Part shown: one piece after another, positions 23,495 through 31,703 of the stretch
How positions within the stretch are numbered: the first letter of the stretch is position 1
Layout: each line of letters starts with the position of its first letter
Source: DATKGL01 sp035510795
GTDB taxonomy: Bacteria; Patescibacteriota; Saccharimonadia; Saccharimonadales; UBA4665
Direction: 5' to 3'
NCBI GenBank assembly: GCA_035510795.1
Contig: DATKGL010000027.1
Span: forward strand, 1-38,544
DNA length: 38,544 nt
Made by a program: the position numbers and the translations under genes
Notes under the pieces: model-generated
Seen by the model: only the letters and a program-made list of their open reading frames with translations
Told to the model about the DNA's origin: nothing
Database searches by the model: none

Positions 23495-23905
23495 TTAGTA
23501 AGAAATACTCTTAGACTTGGCTGCTTGTTTAGCTTGGTCAAAGACTCTGACCATGTCGCGGGCTACTACCCGGTGCGAATGATCTAGTTGAGTTCTCCTT
23601 CTTGTCGCCTTCCGAAGAGCATCTATAACGGCCCCAGACTGCTCTTCAGGCATAGGAAGTTCGGGCGCATAAGTTATCCTGGCCGCTTGGTAATCATCGT
23701 CAGCCAATAATTTTAACATTGTTGAACTGACCATATCCGGGTCCCATTCGGGATGAGCTCGCAGAACCATTTCTCGGTAACCTACAAACTGTGTTCCCAA
23801 TTGTCTAAGTAGATCACTTTCTCCTACAGCTTGTAAGCCGGCGGTAATTGCCATAATTTCATCGTTGCCCTGAGCAACCCATCCACCCGTCTCCATCGGC
23901 TTCAT
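23495..23905 (-). CDS. Orphan soluble protein, 136 aa
   Basis: Not recognised. Helical and soluble, starting MKPMETGGWVAQGNDE and ending in a lysine-rich tail. The upstream extension of the frame is unlikely because the ATG at 23905 has a good ribosome binding site, AAGGAG, 6 bases in front, making this one of the leadered genes. It diverges from a 56-residue frame at 23944. Confidence 0.65.
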   Translation of the reverse strand: MKPMETGGWVAQGNDEIMAITAGLQAVGESDLLRQLGTQFVGYREMVLRAHPEWDPDMVSSTMLKLLADDDYQAARITYAPELPMPEEQSGAVIDALRKATRRRTQLDHSHRVVARDMVRVFDQAKQAAKSKSISY

Positions 23906-23943
23906 ATACAACTCCTTGTAAAGTAAATAAACTCTAACACTAA

Positions 23944-24114
23944 ATGCGAACAATCACAACCGCGCGCCGTGGCCATCTAAACGTCACTCCAGAAGACGGA
24001 GAACTGATTTTCTGGCTTGATATTGCAGCAGACTCATACCACCGGGGAACAGAGGCACTTTCGCTTGAGAAACGAGGTGATAATGATACAGTGGTAATTT
24101 TTACTTCGATCTGA
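23944..24114 (+). CDS. Small orphan protein, 56 aa
   Basis: An uninterrupted frame of 57 codons starting MRTITTARRGHLNVTPEDGE and ending VVIFTSI, with codon use like neighbouring genes and an alternating hydrophobic pattern that looks like a small beta-rich protein. It fills most of the gap between two larger genes. No ribosome binding site is seen; a TAAACT box (23928-23933) is 10 bases before the ATG. Real gene plausible but unproven. Confidence 0.45.
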   Translation: MRTITTARRGHLNVTPEDGELIFWLDIAADSYHRGTEALSLEKRGDNDTVVIFTSI

Positions 24115-24168
24115 TAAAATAATTTAGTCCAGAGTGAGTGGAAAAATCTTGATTAAACAGTAGGCCCG

Positions 24169-24182
24169 ATACCGCGGGGTAT
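24169..24182. repeat. Small hairpin upstream of the glycan operon
   Basis: ATACC (24169-24173), loop GCGG, GGTAT (24178-24182). It lies about 40 bases before the GT4 start, close to its promoter. It may be a regulatory or terminator stem; short enough to be chance. Confidence 0.2.
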
Positions 24183-24219
24183 TTGATCCATTTACTCGCG
24201 AAAGTGTTTATAAGAAAAC

Positions 24220-25416
24220 GTGCGTAGCATCTTAAGATTAGGCTTTGTCAGTTCTTTTATTCCGAAGAAGTGCGGCATTGCTACTTTTAGCCGCGATTTA
24301 ATGAACGGCATTAGCGACAACTTCCCCAGTAATCAGATGGTGGTGGCGGCGGCCGAAAACGACAACGAATCATATATATACCCCGAGTCTGTCATAGCTA
24401 TCCTTAAAACCAATGATTTAGATTCTTACCGCCGGGCGGCTGCAAAATTTAATCAGTTAAAATTAGACGCCGTCATGCTGCAACACGAATTTGGCCTATA
24501 CGGAGGCAAGCGAGCTAAATTTGTCCACGAAGGGGTTGTTCACGACGATCCGACCGGCGACAATATTTTCACTCTGCTCGACAACCTCACCTCTCCGATA
24601 ATATCGACTTTGCATACCGTGTTGCCATACCCTGATCCAGCCCGTAAAGCGGTTACCCGGGAGATTGCTGAGCGGTCGGCTATGGTCGTAACTATGAGCC
24701 AGGACTCGAAACGGATTTTATGTGCCGACTATCAGATTGCCGAAAACAAAATTGTCGTTATTCCTCACGGCGTACCCAAGAAAGTCAACAAAAGCCGCCC
24801 CAGCATTCTCAAAGGTCTAGGCCTCGACCCAGACAATTTTTATCTAGTTATTACCGGCTTAATCAGCCCCAATAAAGGTGTTGATTTAGTGATACAAGCT
24901 TTGCCGAAAATTCTAGCCAAGCATCCTAATGTCCGGTTGTTAGTTGTCGGCCAGACCCATCCGCAAGTGCTGGCGAGCGAAGGCGAAGGCTATCGTGATA
25001 GCTTAAAGGCCATCGCTAAAAAACTCAGTGTCGACGGGGCCGTAACTTTCGTTAATAAATACCTCGAGACCGAACAACTGATGGAATATATATCGGCGGC
25101 CGACATTTATTTGACGCCGCACCGTGATCCCGAGCAATCTGCTTCCGGTACTCTCGCTTATGCCGTCGGCACTGACCGCTTGTCAATATCCACACCCTAC
25201 CGCTACGCCCAGGAGTTGCTGGGTAAAAATCGCGGCTTTTTGGTGCCTTTTGAAGACCCCATCAGTATCGCCATTAATGTCAACCGCTTAATTGACGACG
25301 GTGAACTACGAGAAATCACCAGGAAAAAACTCAAGATATATGGCGACAAAATGGCTTGGCCGGTCGTCGGCAAGGCCTACTTAAAAATAATCGAGGACTA
25401 CGTTATCAAACCGTAA
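24220..25416 (+). CDS. Glycosyltransferase family 4 protein
   Basis: A 398-residue retaining glycosyltransferase of the GT-B fold. The N-terminal half holds the acceptor side (KKCGIATFSRDL at 17-27, LQHEFGLYGG). The C-terminal half starts with LVITGLISPNKGVDLVIQALP and binds the nucleotide sugar; the conserved late block is HRDPEQSASGTLAYAVGT, where GT4 enzymes usually carry an E-x7-E element. The start is GTG, 5 bases after TATAAG (24209-24214) and without ribosome binding site. Its stop overlaps the ATG of the next gene (TAATG), and a GH130 phosphorylase follows, so it belongs to a mannose-type glycan operon by association. Confidence 0.88.
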   Translation: MRSILRLGFVSSFIPKKCGIATFSRDLMNGISDNFPSNQMVVAAAENDNESYIYPESVIAILKTNDLDSYRRAAAKFNQLKLDAVMLQHEFGLYGGKRAKFVHEGVVHDDPTGDNIFTLLDNLTSPIISTLHTVLPYPDPARKAVTREIAERSAMVVTMSQDSKRILCADYQIAENKIVVIPHGVPKKVNKSRPSILKGLGLDPDNFYLVITGLISPNKGVDLVIQALPKILAKHPNVRLLVVGQTHPQVLASEGEGYRDSLKAIAKKLSVDGAVTFVNKYLETEQLMEYISAADIYLTPHRDPEQSASGTLAYAVGTDRLSISTPYRYAQELLGKNRGFLVPFEDPISIAINVNRLIDDGELREITRKKLKIYGDKMAWPVVGKAYLKIIEDYVIKP

Positions 25417-26378
25417 TGGACACTCCATTTTTTGATGCTCTGATCGACGATTTTGGCATATGGCAACACAGCGACGGCCAAAACATCTTAGTCGAAGAGG
25501 GCTACGCGCTTGATGACGCCGCCCGCGGATTGTTGGTTTGTTTGGCTCTAAAAAAGCATCGCCAGGCGGAAGTGTTATTTAATTACCTCCGTCTATCCTG
25601 CCAGCGCACCGGCTTCAATGGTTTTGCTACTAATCAGCGAAAATTTTATCAGTATCCGGCTTCCGATGATGCCACTGGACAAGTAGTCTGGGCCATGGGT
25701 TACGCTTATTCGCTAAATTTTCATGCCCAGCAGGCCTTGGCAGTTATCGACGGCTGCCGGCCGGCCGTTAAGAAATTTCGGCACCTGCGCGGCACGGCTT
25801 ATGCCTTGCTGGGGGCTATTTATGTCGATAAAGACTTGGCCAAACAGCTGGCTGATCAAATGCTCGGTTATTTTGCAGGCGCATCGGACGATTGGCTATG
25901 GCCGGAGCCAGTCATGACCTATGGCAACGGGATTATTCCTTACGCCTTGCTGCGCTACGGCCTGGCCAGCTCTGACCGCCAGGTGAGTCAGCTTGGACTA
26001 AGAGTCTGTGACTTTGTTCAAGGTAAATGCCAGATGAACAACCGTCTGTTAGCTCCCATCGGCAACGAGGGCTGGCTGCCCAAATCTGCCCTGAGCGTTC
26101 CTGAATATTCCCAGCAACCGATTGATAGCGCTTACATGATCTGGGCCTGGCTGGCAGCTTATCAATGTTTTGGTCAAAAAAAACACTTAGCATTGGCTAA
26201 AAAATGGTTCGGCTGGTTTGAGGGCATTAATATTAAGCATGAAAAGATGTATGACCCGCTGACCCTGAAGTGCTTTGACGGCATTGACCACTCAGGAGTC
26301 CATGGCCATAGCGGCGCCGAATCAAACATTTGTCTGCTGCTGAGCCTGCAGCTATTAAACACAAAAACCACCATTTAG
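25416..26378 (+). CDS. Six-hairpin glycosidase-like protein
   Basis: A 320-residue protein with an (alpha/alpha)6-barrel pattern: repeated helix pairs such as YALDDAARGLLVCLALKKH, DATGQVVWAMGYAYSL, YGNGIIPYALLRYGLA and QPIDSAYMIWAWLAAY, closing with GHSGAESNICLLLSLQL. This is the outline of the six-hairpin glycosidase superfamily, and proteins like it are encoded with GT4 and GH130 genes in other bacteria. Catalytic residues cannot be assigned with confidence. The ATG overlaps the stop of the glycosyltransferase gene by one base (TAATG), so the two are coupled. A longer start at 25356 would overlap it by 61 bases and is unlikely. Confidence 0.75.
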   Translation: MDTPFFDALIDDFGIWQHSDGQNILVEEGYALDDAARGLLVCLALKKHRQAEVLFNYLRLSCQRTGFNGFATNQRKFYQYPASDDATGQVVWAMGYAYSLNFHAQQALAVIDGCRPAVKKFRHLRGTAYALLGAIYVDKDLAKQLADQMLGYFAGASDDWLWPEPVMTYGNGIIPYALLRYGLASSDRQVSQLGLRVCDFVQGKCQMNNRLLAPIGNEGWLPKSALSVPEYSQQPIDSAYMIWAWLAAYQCFGQKKHLALAKKWFGWFEGINIKHEKMYDPLTLKCFDGIDHSGVHGHSGAESNICLLLSLQLLNTKTTI

Positions 26379-26414
26379 TATCAAAAAAATCAATAAATCA
26401 TATACACTATTAAT

Positions 26415-27398
26415 ATGCTTAAGCGTTATGACCGTAATCCGATAATTAACGCCGACCCAAACTCTAAATGGTTTCCCAAAAAAGCCTATAACGGCACTGT
26501 CGTTAAGCACGACGGCGTCTACAATATGCTGTTTCGCGGCGTCGGCGAAGACTGGGTTTCAAGAATTCTGCTGGCAACCAGCCATAACGGGGTAGATTTT
26601 GAGATTGACCCGACACCGGTAATTGTCCCGGAAAACTCCTGGGAAGAGAAGGGCTGTGAAGACCCGCGGATGATATATCTTAACGGCAAATACTGGACTA
26701 CCTATACCGCCTTTGACGGCACTAAGGCCCGGGCCGCTATCGCCTCAAGCTATGATTTGCATCAATGGCAGAAGCACAACCTGATGTTCCCTCGGCTGAC
26801 ACACACCCAAAGAGAGAACCTGCCCGACGACTGGTCAAAAGCCGCCGCCATCATACCAGAGAATATCAACGGCCGCTATTATATATTGTTTGGTGATAAT
26901 CATATTTGGCCGGCTATCTCAGACGATCTGCTGCACTGGCTGCCGATCTCGGCGCCCATCATCAGTGCCCGAAAAGATCATTTTGATGCGGCCTACGTCG
27001 AGATGGGCCCACCGCCTATCAGAATCGACAAAGGCTGGCTGGTTTTCTATCACGGCATCGATAACTTTAGCGAGAAACGAATTTATCGCCTCGGCGCAGC
27101 ATTGCTGGAGCACGACAATCCGCACCAGGTTATTTGGCGCTGTTCTAAGCCGATACTGGAGCCGCGTGAAAGCTATGAAACCGTCGGTTATACCGATCTA
27201 GTCCCCGGCGGCTATAAAGCACTGCGCACTATGTCCACAGATGACATCGACAAACTGGCTGAGAAGAAATTACTACCTGAATCGGTATTTTGCTGCGGGG
27301 CAATCCTAGAAGACGACGTTGTCCGACTCTATTACGGCGCCGGTGATACCCGGATCTGCACAGCCACGATTGATCTGCCGACGATCTTAAATAGTTAA
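26415..27398 (+). CDS. GH130 family glycoside phosphorylase
   Basis: A 327-residue five-bladed beta-propeller enzyme of family GH130. Members phosphorolyse beta-mannosidic bonds, releasing mannose-1-phosphate. Recognisable blocks are NPII near the start, MLFRGVG, GCEDPR (80-85, with the conserved acidic Asp83), YVEMGPPPI, WLVFYHGID and YYGAGDTRI. The exact acceptor cannot be told from sequence. It follows the six-hairpin gene by 36 bases. A TACACT box (26403-26408) lies 6 bases before the ATG with no ribosome binding site, so it may also have its own leaderless transcript. With GT4 and the six-hairpin protein it forms a set for making and recycling a mannose-type oligosaccharide. Confidence 0.9.
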   Translation: MLKRYDRNPIINADPNSKWFPKKAYNGTVVKHDGVYNMLFRGVGEDWVSRILLATSHNGVDFEIDPTPVIVPENSWEEKGCEDPRMIYLNGKYWTTYTAFDGTKARAAIASSYDLHQWQKHNLMFPRLTHTQRENLPDDWSKAAAIIPENINGRYYILFGDNHIWPAISDDLLHWLPISAPIISARKDHFDAAYVEMGPPPIRIDKGWLVFYHGIDNFSEKRIYRLGAALLEHDNPHQVIWRCSKPILEPRESYETVGYTDLVPGGYKALRTMSTDDIDKLAEKKLLPESVFCCGAILEDDVVRLYYGAGDTRICTATIDLPTILNS

Positions 27399-27414
27399 TT
27401 ACTGTCCACGGCCT

Positions 27415-27443
27415 AAAAAAGACAACCGCAAATATAAGCGGTT
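27415..27443 (-). terminator. Intrinsic terminator of the 27442-27720 gene
   Basis: Read on the minus strand: AACCGC (27443-27438), an 8-base loop, GCGGTT (27429-27424), GTC and then six T (27420-27415). The stem overlaps the stop codon. It is one of the few textbook terminators in the window. Confidence 0.75.
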
Positions 27444-27720
27444 AATGCAAACTGTGAAAGGCGTTATAGAGCGACTCATACATGCCGCCGACCATTATAA
27501 CGCTAGCTACGCTAACAGCTCCGGTAAAAGCCGGCAGTAAACGGTCGCGGTAGATATCCACCCGGCCGGTGGCTAACTCTGGAGCACTACCGGACGCAGG
27601 GGCAGCGGCATCGAGATAAGCTACAGCTTCGTCGGCTAAGCTCTGGCCAACAACGTTGTTTAGCTCCCAATCACTATCGGTAATCGGTCCCAGCGGTTCA
27701 CCTTCAGGAATTTGACTCAT
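27442..27720 (-). CDS. Orphan small protein with a C-terminal hydrophobic helix, 92 aa
   Basis: Not recognised. An acidic N-terminal half (MSQIPEGEPLGPITDSDWE) is followed by a hydrophobic stretch LLPAFTGAVSVASVIMVGGMY near the C-terminus, perhaps a tail anchor. The ATG at 27720 is fixed by the promoter TTGCAA-17-TATTTT, whose -10 box ends 6 bases upstream. A longer start at 27777 would lie upstream of this promoter. Terminated by a clear hairpin and T-run. Confidence 0.65.
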   Translation of the reverse strand: MSQIPEGEPLGPITDSDWELNNVVGQSLADEAVAYLDAAAPASGSAPELATGRVDIYRDRLLPAFTGAVSVASVIMVGGMYESLYNAFHSLH

Positions 27721-27726
27721 GCATGA

Positions 27727-27755
27727 AAAATACTCCGTCAAGTAGAATGTTGCAA
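27727..27755 (-). promoter_or_regulatory. Promoter of the 27442-27720 gene, leaderless type
   Basis: On the minus strand TTGCAA (27755-27750), a 17-base spacer and TATTTT (27732-27727), 6 bases before the ATG. Confidence 0.55.
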
Positions 27756-27915
27756 TACTGCAATTTATCCTGAACATAAAATTAACCGGAGATACCAGCC
27801 GTAATTATCGAATCCTTGAGCTTGGTTGCTGGAGCGATGAATTCCCGGGCGAGGTATTGACTAGGCCCGACATATATGGAAGAATACACTATACTAATTT
27901 TACGGAGATCTCAAA

Positions 27916-28467
27916 TTGCCCAATCGATATAAAGACAATGCCAGTAATGATCCTTTGCCACCCGAGGCACAGCGCGTCATGACTGCTTGGGCTGACACAG
28001 AAGGAGCCTATCGTGATCACTATGATGACATCCGGCAGGCTCTTGGGCGTACCATGGCTCAATCAATAATGAACCGAAACCGGAACTTCGCAGTTGACGC
28101 CGAACACGCACTGGCTACAGTTGCGCCGGATTTACTGCAGTCGATGGATGAGCTACGGCGGGGTATAGATGCAATCATCGGCTGGAAGATCGATTGGCGC
28201 CACCGGGTCCGAGGCGATGTCATCGATAACGATATAACAGTAAACTCAGATGAAAGCATTGTCTCGGTAAGAGCTATATGGGGACCGGACGAGTATGAAT
28301 TAATAGCGGGCTGGGTACGCGGATCACAAATAGGACCGGATAGAATCACCGGGTCGCCCGGTGCTTGGATCGCGGTCGCTCTAGAAGAAGATGATGAAAC
28401 AGGCAGCTTTTTCAATCTGGCTGATATGTATGAGGTTGAATTAACAGCGCCGCCGACTGCTGATTAA
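27916..28467 (+). CDS. Orphan soluble protein, 183 aa
   Basis: Not recognised. A helical N-terminal half (about 15-95) is followed by a beta-rich half with DESIVSVRAIWGPDEYELIAGW and an acidic end. No signal peptide. The start is TTG at 27916 with a GGAG (27904-27907) 8 bases upstream; a TATACT box (27890-27895) lies just before that. It is the first of a run of plus-strand orphan genes. Confidence 0.65.
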   Translation: MPNRYKDNASNDPLPPEAQRVMTAWADTEGAYRDHYDDIRQALGRTMAQSIMNRNRNFAVDAEHALATVAPDLLQSMDELRRGIDAIIGWKIDWRHRVRGDVIDNDITVNSDESIVSVRAIWGPDEYELIAGWVRGSQIGPDRITGSPGAWIAVALEEDDETGSFFNLADMYEVELTAPPTAD

Positions 28468-28505
28468 TTCATTAGTTAACTATCTGGCGCTGGCTCTGCT
28501 TATGG

Positions 28506-28534
28506 TTGCAAAGATTGGCAAGCAAGTCGATAAT
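28506..28534 (+). promoter_or_regulatory. Promoter of the 28542 gene, leaderless type
   Basis: TTGCAA (28506-28511), a 17-base spacer and GATAAT (28529-28534); the ATG at 28542 follows after 7 bases. Confidence 0.5.
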
Positions 28535-28541
28535 TATCTGG

Positions 28542-28820
28542 ATGAGTGAACCAGGAGAAGATTATCCCGAGCTACATCTGGAATGCCGTGTGACTAGAAA
28601 AATAATTGATGAAGGGGCTGACCATATAGCCAATGTTGATCGTTTTCTGCAAGAAGGCGAAGAAGGTTATGAGTCTCAACAAGCCGAATTAAGCCGGACT
28701 TTAGCTGCCATGAGGGAGGCGCTGACCAACAAGCCGTCTGGGTGCGGATTGGCCGATCCGAACGGCTTTGACCATTTTGAGTGTCAGACTTGCGGTTTCG
28801 ACGTCTGGGTAGATAGCTAA
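28542..28820 (+). CDS. Small orphan protein with a Cys-x2-Cys knuckle, 92 aa
   Basis: Not recognised. An acidic, helical first part is followed by a C-terminal segment with cysteines at SGCGLAD and ECQTCGFDVW. Three cysteines plus nearby His could bind zinc, as in a small zinc ribbon, but a fourth cysteine is missing. The start ATG is placed by its leaderless-type promoter; the frame is open 36 bases further upstream, but that region is the promoter. Confidence 0.6.
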   Translation: MSEPGEDYPELHLECRVTRKIIDEGADHIANVDRFLQEGEEGYESQQAELSRTLAAMREALTNKPSGCGLADPNGFDHFECQTCGFDVWVDS

Positions 28821-28896
28821 TCAGTCACTAACTCGCCGAATGGCCGTACGCGCGGCGGCTGGCTGGCATTACTAACAGCTGATCAGTATGATTTTT

Positions 28897-28925
28897 TTGA
28901 CGTTACCCTGATTAGATGATAATAT
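28897..28925 (+). promoter_or_regulatory. Promoter of the 28936 gene, leaderless type
   Basis: TTGACG (28897-28902), a 17-base spacer and TAATAT (28920-28925); the ATG at 28936 follows after 10 bases and no ribosome binding site is present. Confidence 0.6.
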
Positions 28926-28935
28926 ATCGTTCTGT

Positions 28936-30375
28936 ATGACAACTCCTTATGAAGAGGACCCTTCTTCGGACGAACCATTTTTTTACGCGTCTCTTAATCA
29001 TGACGATCCGGCTTTAGCAGAACCCTTTTTAATCGATATTCCTAGCGGCGGAACGCTGGGTTTGTTTGAGACCCCGGAAGAGCAGGAACACAATGAAGCT
29101 GAAATTAGTGCCAGTCTGCTGCAAGCCGGGGATTTTGTTGCTTTCGAAGTCGCCAGCGAACTTCACCCAGCCCCATCTTATACTTATGAGGTCACAAGTG
29201 CAGACTGGAACGATATAGGAGTCCTGGGTGGTTATAGTCCTCGGGCAACAATCACCGGCAAACTAGTTGGCGACGTTTTACCCAAAGATATCCAAGGCAA
29301 ATCGGCTATCTTTGGCGGCAGCGGTTGGGGCGGACCGGCTGTCGTTCCTGACGCTATTACAACCGGACGTTCACCTTATTTCTACGTCGAAGGGCTGGGC
29401 GAATATCAAGCACCGATGGTGGATTACTTTGAAGTCTTCCGGCCGGATGATCAAGGTGATCTCCGCCCCTCCGAACCGAACCAGCTGGCTAGCGAAGTTA
29501 AGAGCGAAATCCCCGAACATTATATTCGGCTCGATCAAGTTGATGAGCTGATGAGCCGCTTTGGTTTTAAAAACTTCGATTTTAGGAATCCCAGCCAGTC
29601 AACCCAAAACTGCCGCTGCTTAATTGACGGCTACTATGTCAGTAACGGGCTGCTGGCTTACAACGACGAGCGTTATACCGCCCACTACCAAGCAGGCATG
29701 GCGCAGGGCAACCGATTAGCGATCCTCGATAGGCAAACAGCTGTCTGGAGTGAGTTCAAATATTTCGGCTGGAAAAATCATGATGTGCTGCAGGTAGCTA
29801 TGGCTGATCTATCCGGGCACAATCTTGACCTTCCCCCAGGTTCAACCAAAACCACCCCTGAGAAGGTTTTTTGGAGCGGTCGGTTAGTCGAAGAACACCG
29901 TGTCAGTCAAGCCGGAGTAGCAATCACAACCCACACAACTTCAGGCACTAACGGCTTTAGCGCAATTAACTATCGGCCGGATGCCAAGGAAACCGTTGAT
30001 ATTTTGAGAGTACCCGGACTCGGTGAGGGTCAGGAATTATTTAGCCCCGACATTCAGCTTCATCGCGACGGATCTATCCGGATTCCATTAAACGCCCCCA
30101 ATAATATGCTGAATGCTAAATACCCCGGACTGCTCGACCGCCTGAGAAACAATGTTGGATTTTCGATGTCAAGCGGAGGACCTACAACCCTAAATCTGGC
30201 CGGTAAGTCGGTTCAACTGCGCGATCCTGAGGCTGAGATTGCTTCACTATACGAGAATCTTCCCATGCGCCAGCAGCAGGAGGCTGCCGGCGACCAGACC
30301 AAACGAGCTCAGAGGGCCGGTCGAACGGTTGTTCTTTACGACAAGAAATCTAATGATTCGCCCAAGAATCAGTAA
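28936..30375 (+). CDS. Large orphan soluble protein, 479 aa
   Basis: Not recognised. It has no signal peptide or membrane segment, so it should be cytoplasmic. Acidic N-terminus, then a beta-rich domain (FVAFEVASELHP, TYEVTSADW, ATITGKLVGDVLP), a Gly-rich turn SAIFGGSGWGGPAV, a middle part with NCRCLIDGYYVSNGLLAYND and a C-terminal part ending in a charged, probably disordered tail. Its size among otherwise very small orphans makes it the main unknown of the region. It ends 11 bases before the convergent Crp/FNR gene. Confidence 0.7.
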   Translation: MTTPYEEDPSSDEPFFYASLNHDDPALAEPFLIDIPSGGTLGLFETPEEQEHNEAEISASLLQAGDFVAFEVASELHPAPSYTYEVTSADWNDIGVLGGYSPRATITGKLVGDVLPKDIQGKSAIFGGSGWGGPAVVPDAITTGRSPYFYVEGLGEYQAPMVDYFEVFRPDDQGDLRPSEPNQLASEVKSEIPEHYIRLDQVDELMSRFGFKNFDFRNPSQSTQNCRCLIDGYYVSNGLLAYNDERYTAHYQAGMAQGNRLAILDRQTAVWSEFKYFGWKNHDVLQVAMADLSGHNLDLPPGSTKTTPEKVFWSGRLVEEHRVSQAGVAITTHTTSGTNGFSAINYRPDAKETVDILRVPGLGEGQELFSPDIQLHRDGSIRIPLNAPNNMLNAKYPGLLDRLRNNVGFSMSSGGPTTLNLAGKSVQLRDPEAEIASLYENLPMRQQQEAAGDQTKRAQRAGRTVVLYDKKSNDSPKNQ

Positions 30376-30386
30376 GCGGTCCGCCC

Positions 30387-31064
30387 CTAGCTCAGGGCTT
30401 CCTGCAATTTATGTAAATCAATAATTGTAAACAGATGATCGTCTTGTCCGATCAGTCCTTCCTTAGTCAGTTCCTCCAACGCCCGGCTGGCCGTTTCCCG
30501 GCTCATGTTGATTGAGTCAGCAATGTCTTGGTGGGTTATCGGTGCATCGATAATCGAGCCCGATCCATGGATTTTGCCAAATCTTTCGGTCAAATGCATT
30601 AATTCTGAAATGATTCTGCCCCGCGCCGAACGGAATTCCAAGGTTTGGATCCTCTGAGTGTAGGTCGATATTATATTTACCGCTTGCTTTAATATCTCCT
30701 GGGCCAGCCAGGTGTTTTTACCCATGGCAGTCCGCAGGGTATCCTTGGAAGACCTTATCGCCGTGACATCTGTCAGCGCTTCATAATACAGACCGGTAGT
30801 ATGCGCGCCGTCCAAAGCCCAGGGCAGCGGTATGACGTCACCAGCCTCGTGAATCAACAACAGATTTCCTTGACCGGCCTTCGATACCGAGTAGGCCTTG
30901 ACGAAGCCTTCTTTAATAAGAAATACACCCGGCGGATCATCGACACCGTTGATTATCGTCTCGCCCCGGATAAAGTCCATCGTAAAACCATCGCTAAAAT
31001 AGGCGATAATGCTTTCGTCGTGTGTCTCACGAACCGGTACAACCCCCGCGGATGCTCCGTTCAT
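30387..31064 (-). CDS. Crp/FNR-family transcriptional regulator
   Basis: A 225-residue regulator with an N-terminal cyclic-nucleotide-binding-like beta-roll (about 15-125), a long dimerisation helix (about 130-155) and a C-terminal winged helix. The recognition region is ITHQDIADSINMSRETASRALEELTKEGLI, a standard Crp helix-turn-helix. The ligand is unknown: the phosphate-cassette arginine of true cAMP receptors is not obvious, and there is no FNR-type cysteine cluster. TATACT (31077-31072 on the minus strand) lies 7 bases before the ATG, a leaderless layout. A Crp-like palindrome at 31114-31133 lies between this gene and the divergent small gene, so autoregulation is likely. Confidence 0.92.
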   Translation of the reverse strand: MNGASAGVVPVRETHDESIIAYFSDGFTMDFIRGETIINGVDDPPGVFLIKEGFVKAYSVSKAGQGNLLLIHEAGDVIPLPWALDGAHTTGLYYEALTDVTAIRSSKDTLRTAMGKNTWLAQEILKQAVNIISTYTQRIQTLEFRSARGRIISELMHLTERFGKIHGSGSIIDAPITHQDIADSINMSRETASRALEELTKEGLIGQDDHLFTIIDLHKLQEALS

Positions 31065-31109
31065 ACTTTTTAGTATATTCTTTTTTAAATTTCGTTTGCG
31101 TGATATTTA

Positions 31110-31138
31110 TTACAATGTGACAATGCACACATTATTAT
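31110..31138 (+). promoter_or_regulatory. Promoter of the 31256 small gene
   Basis: TTACAA (31110-31115), a 17-base spacer and TATTAT (31133-31138). The Crp-like palindrome fills the spacer, so binding there should repress this promoter. Confidence 0.5.
31114..31133. promoter_or_regulatory. Crp/FNR-type operator candidate
   Basis: AATGTG (31114-31119), 8 bases, CACATT (31128-31133). Read as a Crp site it is TGTGA-N6-ACACA, one base away from TGTGA-N6-TCACA. Its centre is about 58 bases upstream of the expected start of the crp-like gene, near the class I activator position. Confidence 0.55.
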
Positions 31139-31255
31139 CTAAACAATAGCATTAAGCTGGTAGATAACAGGCTAACATTAGTATTTACATCGATCGGAAA
31201 GGAGGGTGTCATAAACTGCTAGGCTTTGTTCTATAAAGCAATGAAAGGCAAAACA

Positions 31256-31465
31256 ATGTCACACTCAACCAATGCGGCACAGAACAAAAACCAAAAGCAA
31301 TCAAAAACACCATTCGAACAGTACCTATATAATTCAGGCGAGCCATCGGACTACGTCAGCAACGATACGCCGGCCGATATGGAAGCCGAACTGCTGGACA
31401 GTAGTTTTTTTCTGAGACGAAGGATTAGGCGGACAGCCAATAAACTTCGAAGAATGTCTATGTAA
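31256..31465 (+). CDS. Small basic-tailed orphan protein, 69 aa
   Basis: Not recognised. A polar, Gln/Lys-rich N-terminus, an acidic middle (TPADMEAELLDSS) and a strongly basic C-terminus (LRRRIRRTANKLRRMSM) that could bind nucleic acid or membrane. ATG 31256 has AAGG 8 bases upstream; ATG 31241 and TTG 31226 are alternatives. A strong AAAGGAGG at 31198-31204 has no start codon at proper distance. A hairpin GCTTT/AAAGC (31224-31239) lies between. Divergent from the Crp/FNR gene and probably its target. Confidence 0.55.
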   Translation: MSHSTNAAQNKNQKQSKTPFEQYLYNSGEPSDYVSNDTPADMEAELLDSSFFLRRRIRRTANKLRRMSM

Positions 31466-31516
31466 AAGGTTAAAAGTTCTCCGGCGGTGGAGTTCGTTTA
31501 ATCACCGATTTGATGT

Positions 31517-31564
31517 TTGGCAGTTTTACTTTTCTGCCAAGGTTAACTGATTTGACGCAGTTAA
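31517..31564. repeat. Two tandem perfect hairpins
   Basis: TTGGCAG (31517-31523) pairs with CTGCCAA (31534-31540) over a 10-base loop, and TTAACTG (31543-31549) pairs with CAGTTAA (31558-31564) over an 8-base loop, only 2 bases apart. They lie in the 238-base gene-free stretch 31466-31703. They may be part of a small RNA or stacked operator sites. No T-run follows. Confidence 0.4.
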
Positions 31565-31659
31565 TCACATTTCTTGGTACGGGCAGTGCGTTTGAAAATT
31601 GAGCGTTTTGATGTATTTAATGCCTCAGGAGATACCCGGCTCAGGGACGGTTCAGTTCT

Positions 31660-31679
31660 GGTCAAACCATAATTTGACC
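31660..31679. promoter_or_regulatory. Operator-like inverted repeat upstream of the lipoprotein gene
   Basis: GGTCAAA (31660-31666), 6 bases, TTTGACC (31673-31679): perfect 7-base arms. With TATTAT at 31691-31696 as the -10 box, it covers the -35 region of the 31704 gene. Confidence 0.45.
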
Positions 31680-31703
31680 GCTATTAATGTTATTATTAGA
31701 TAA

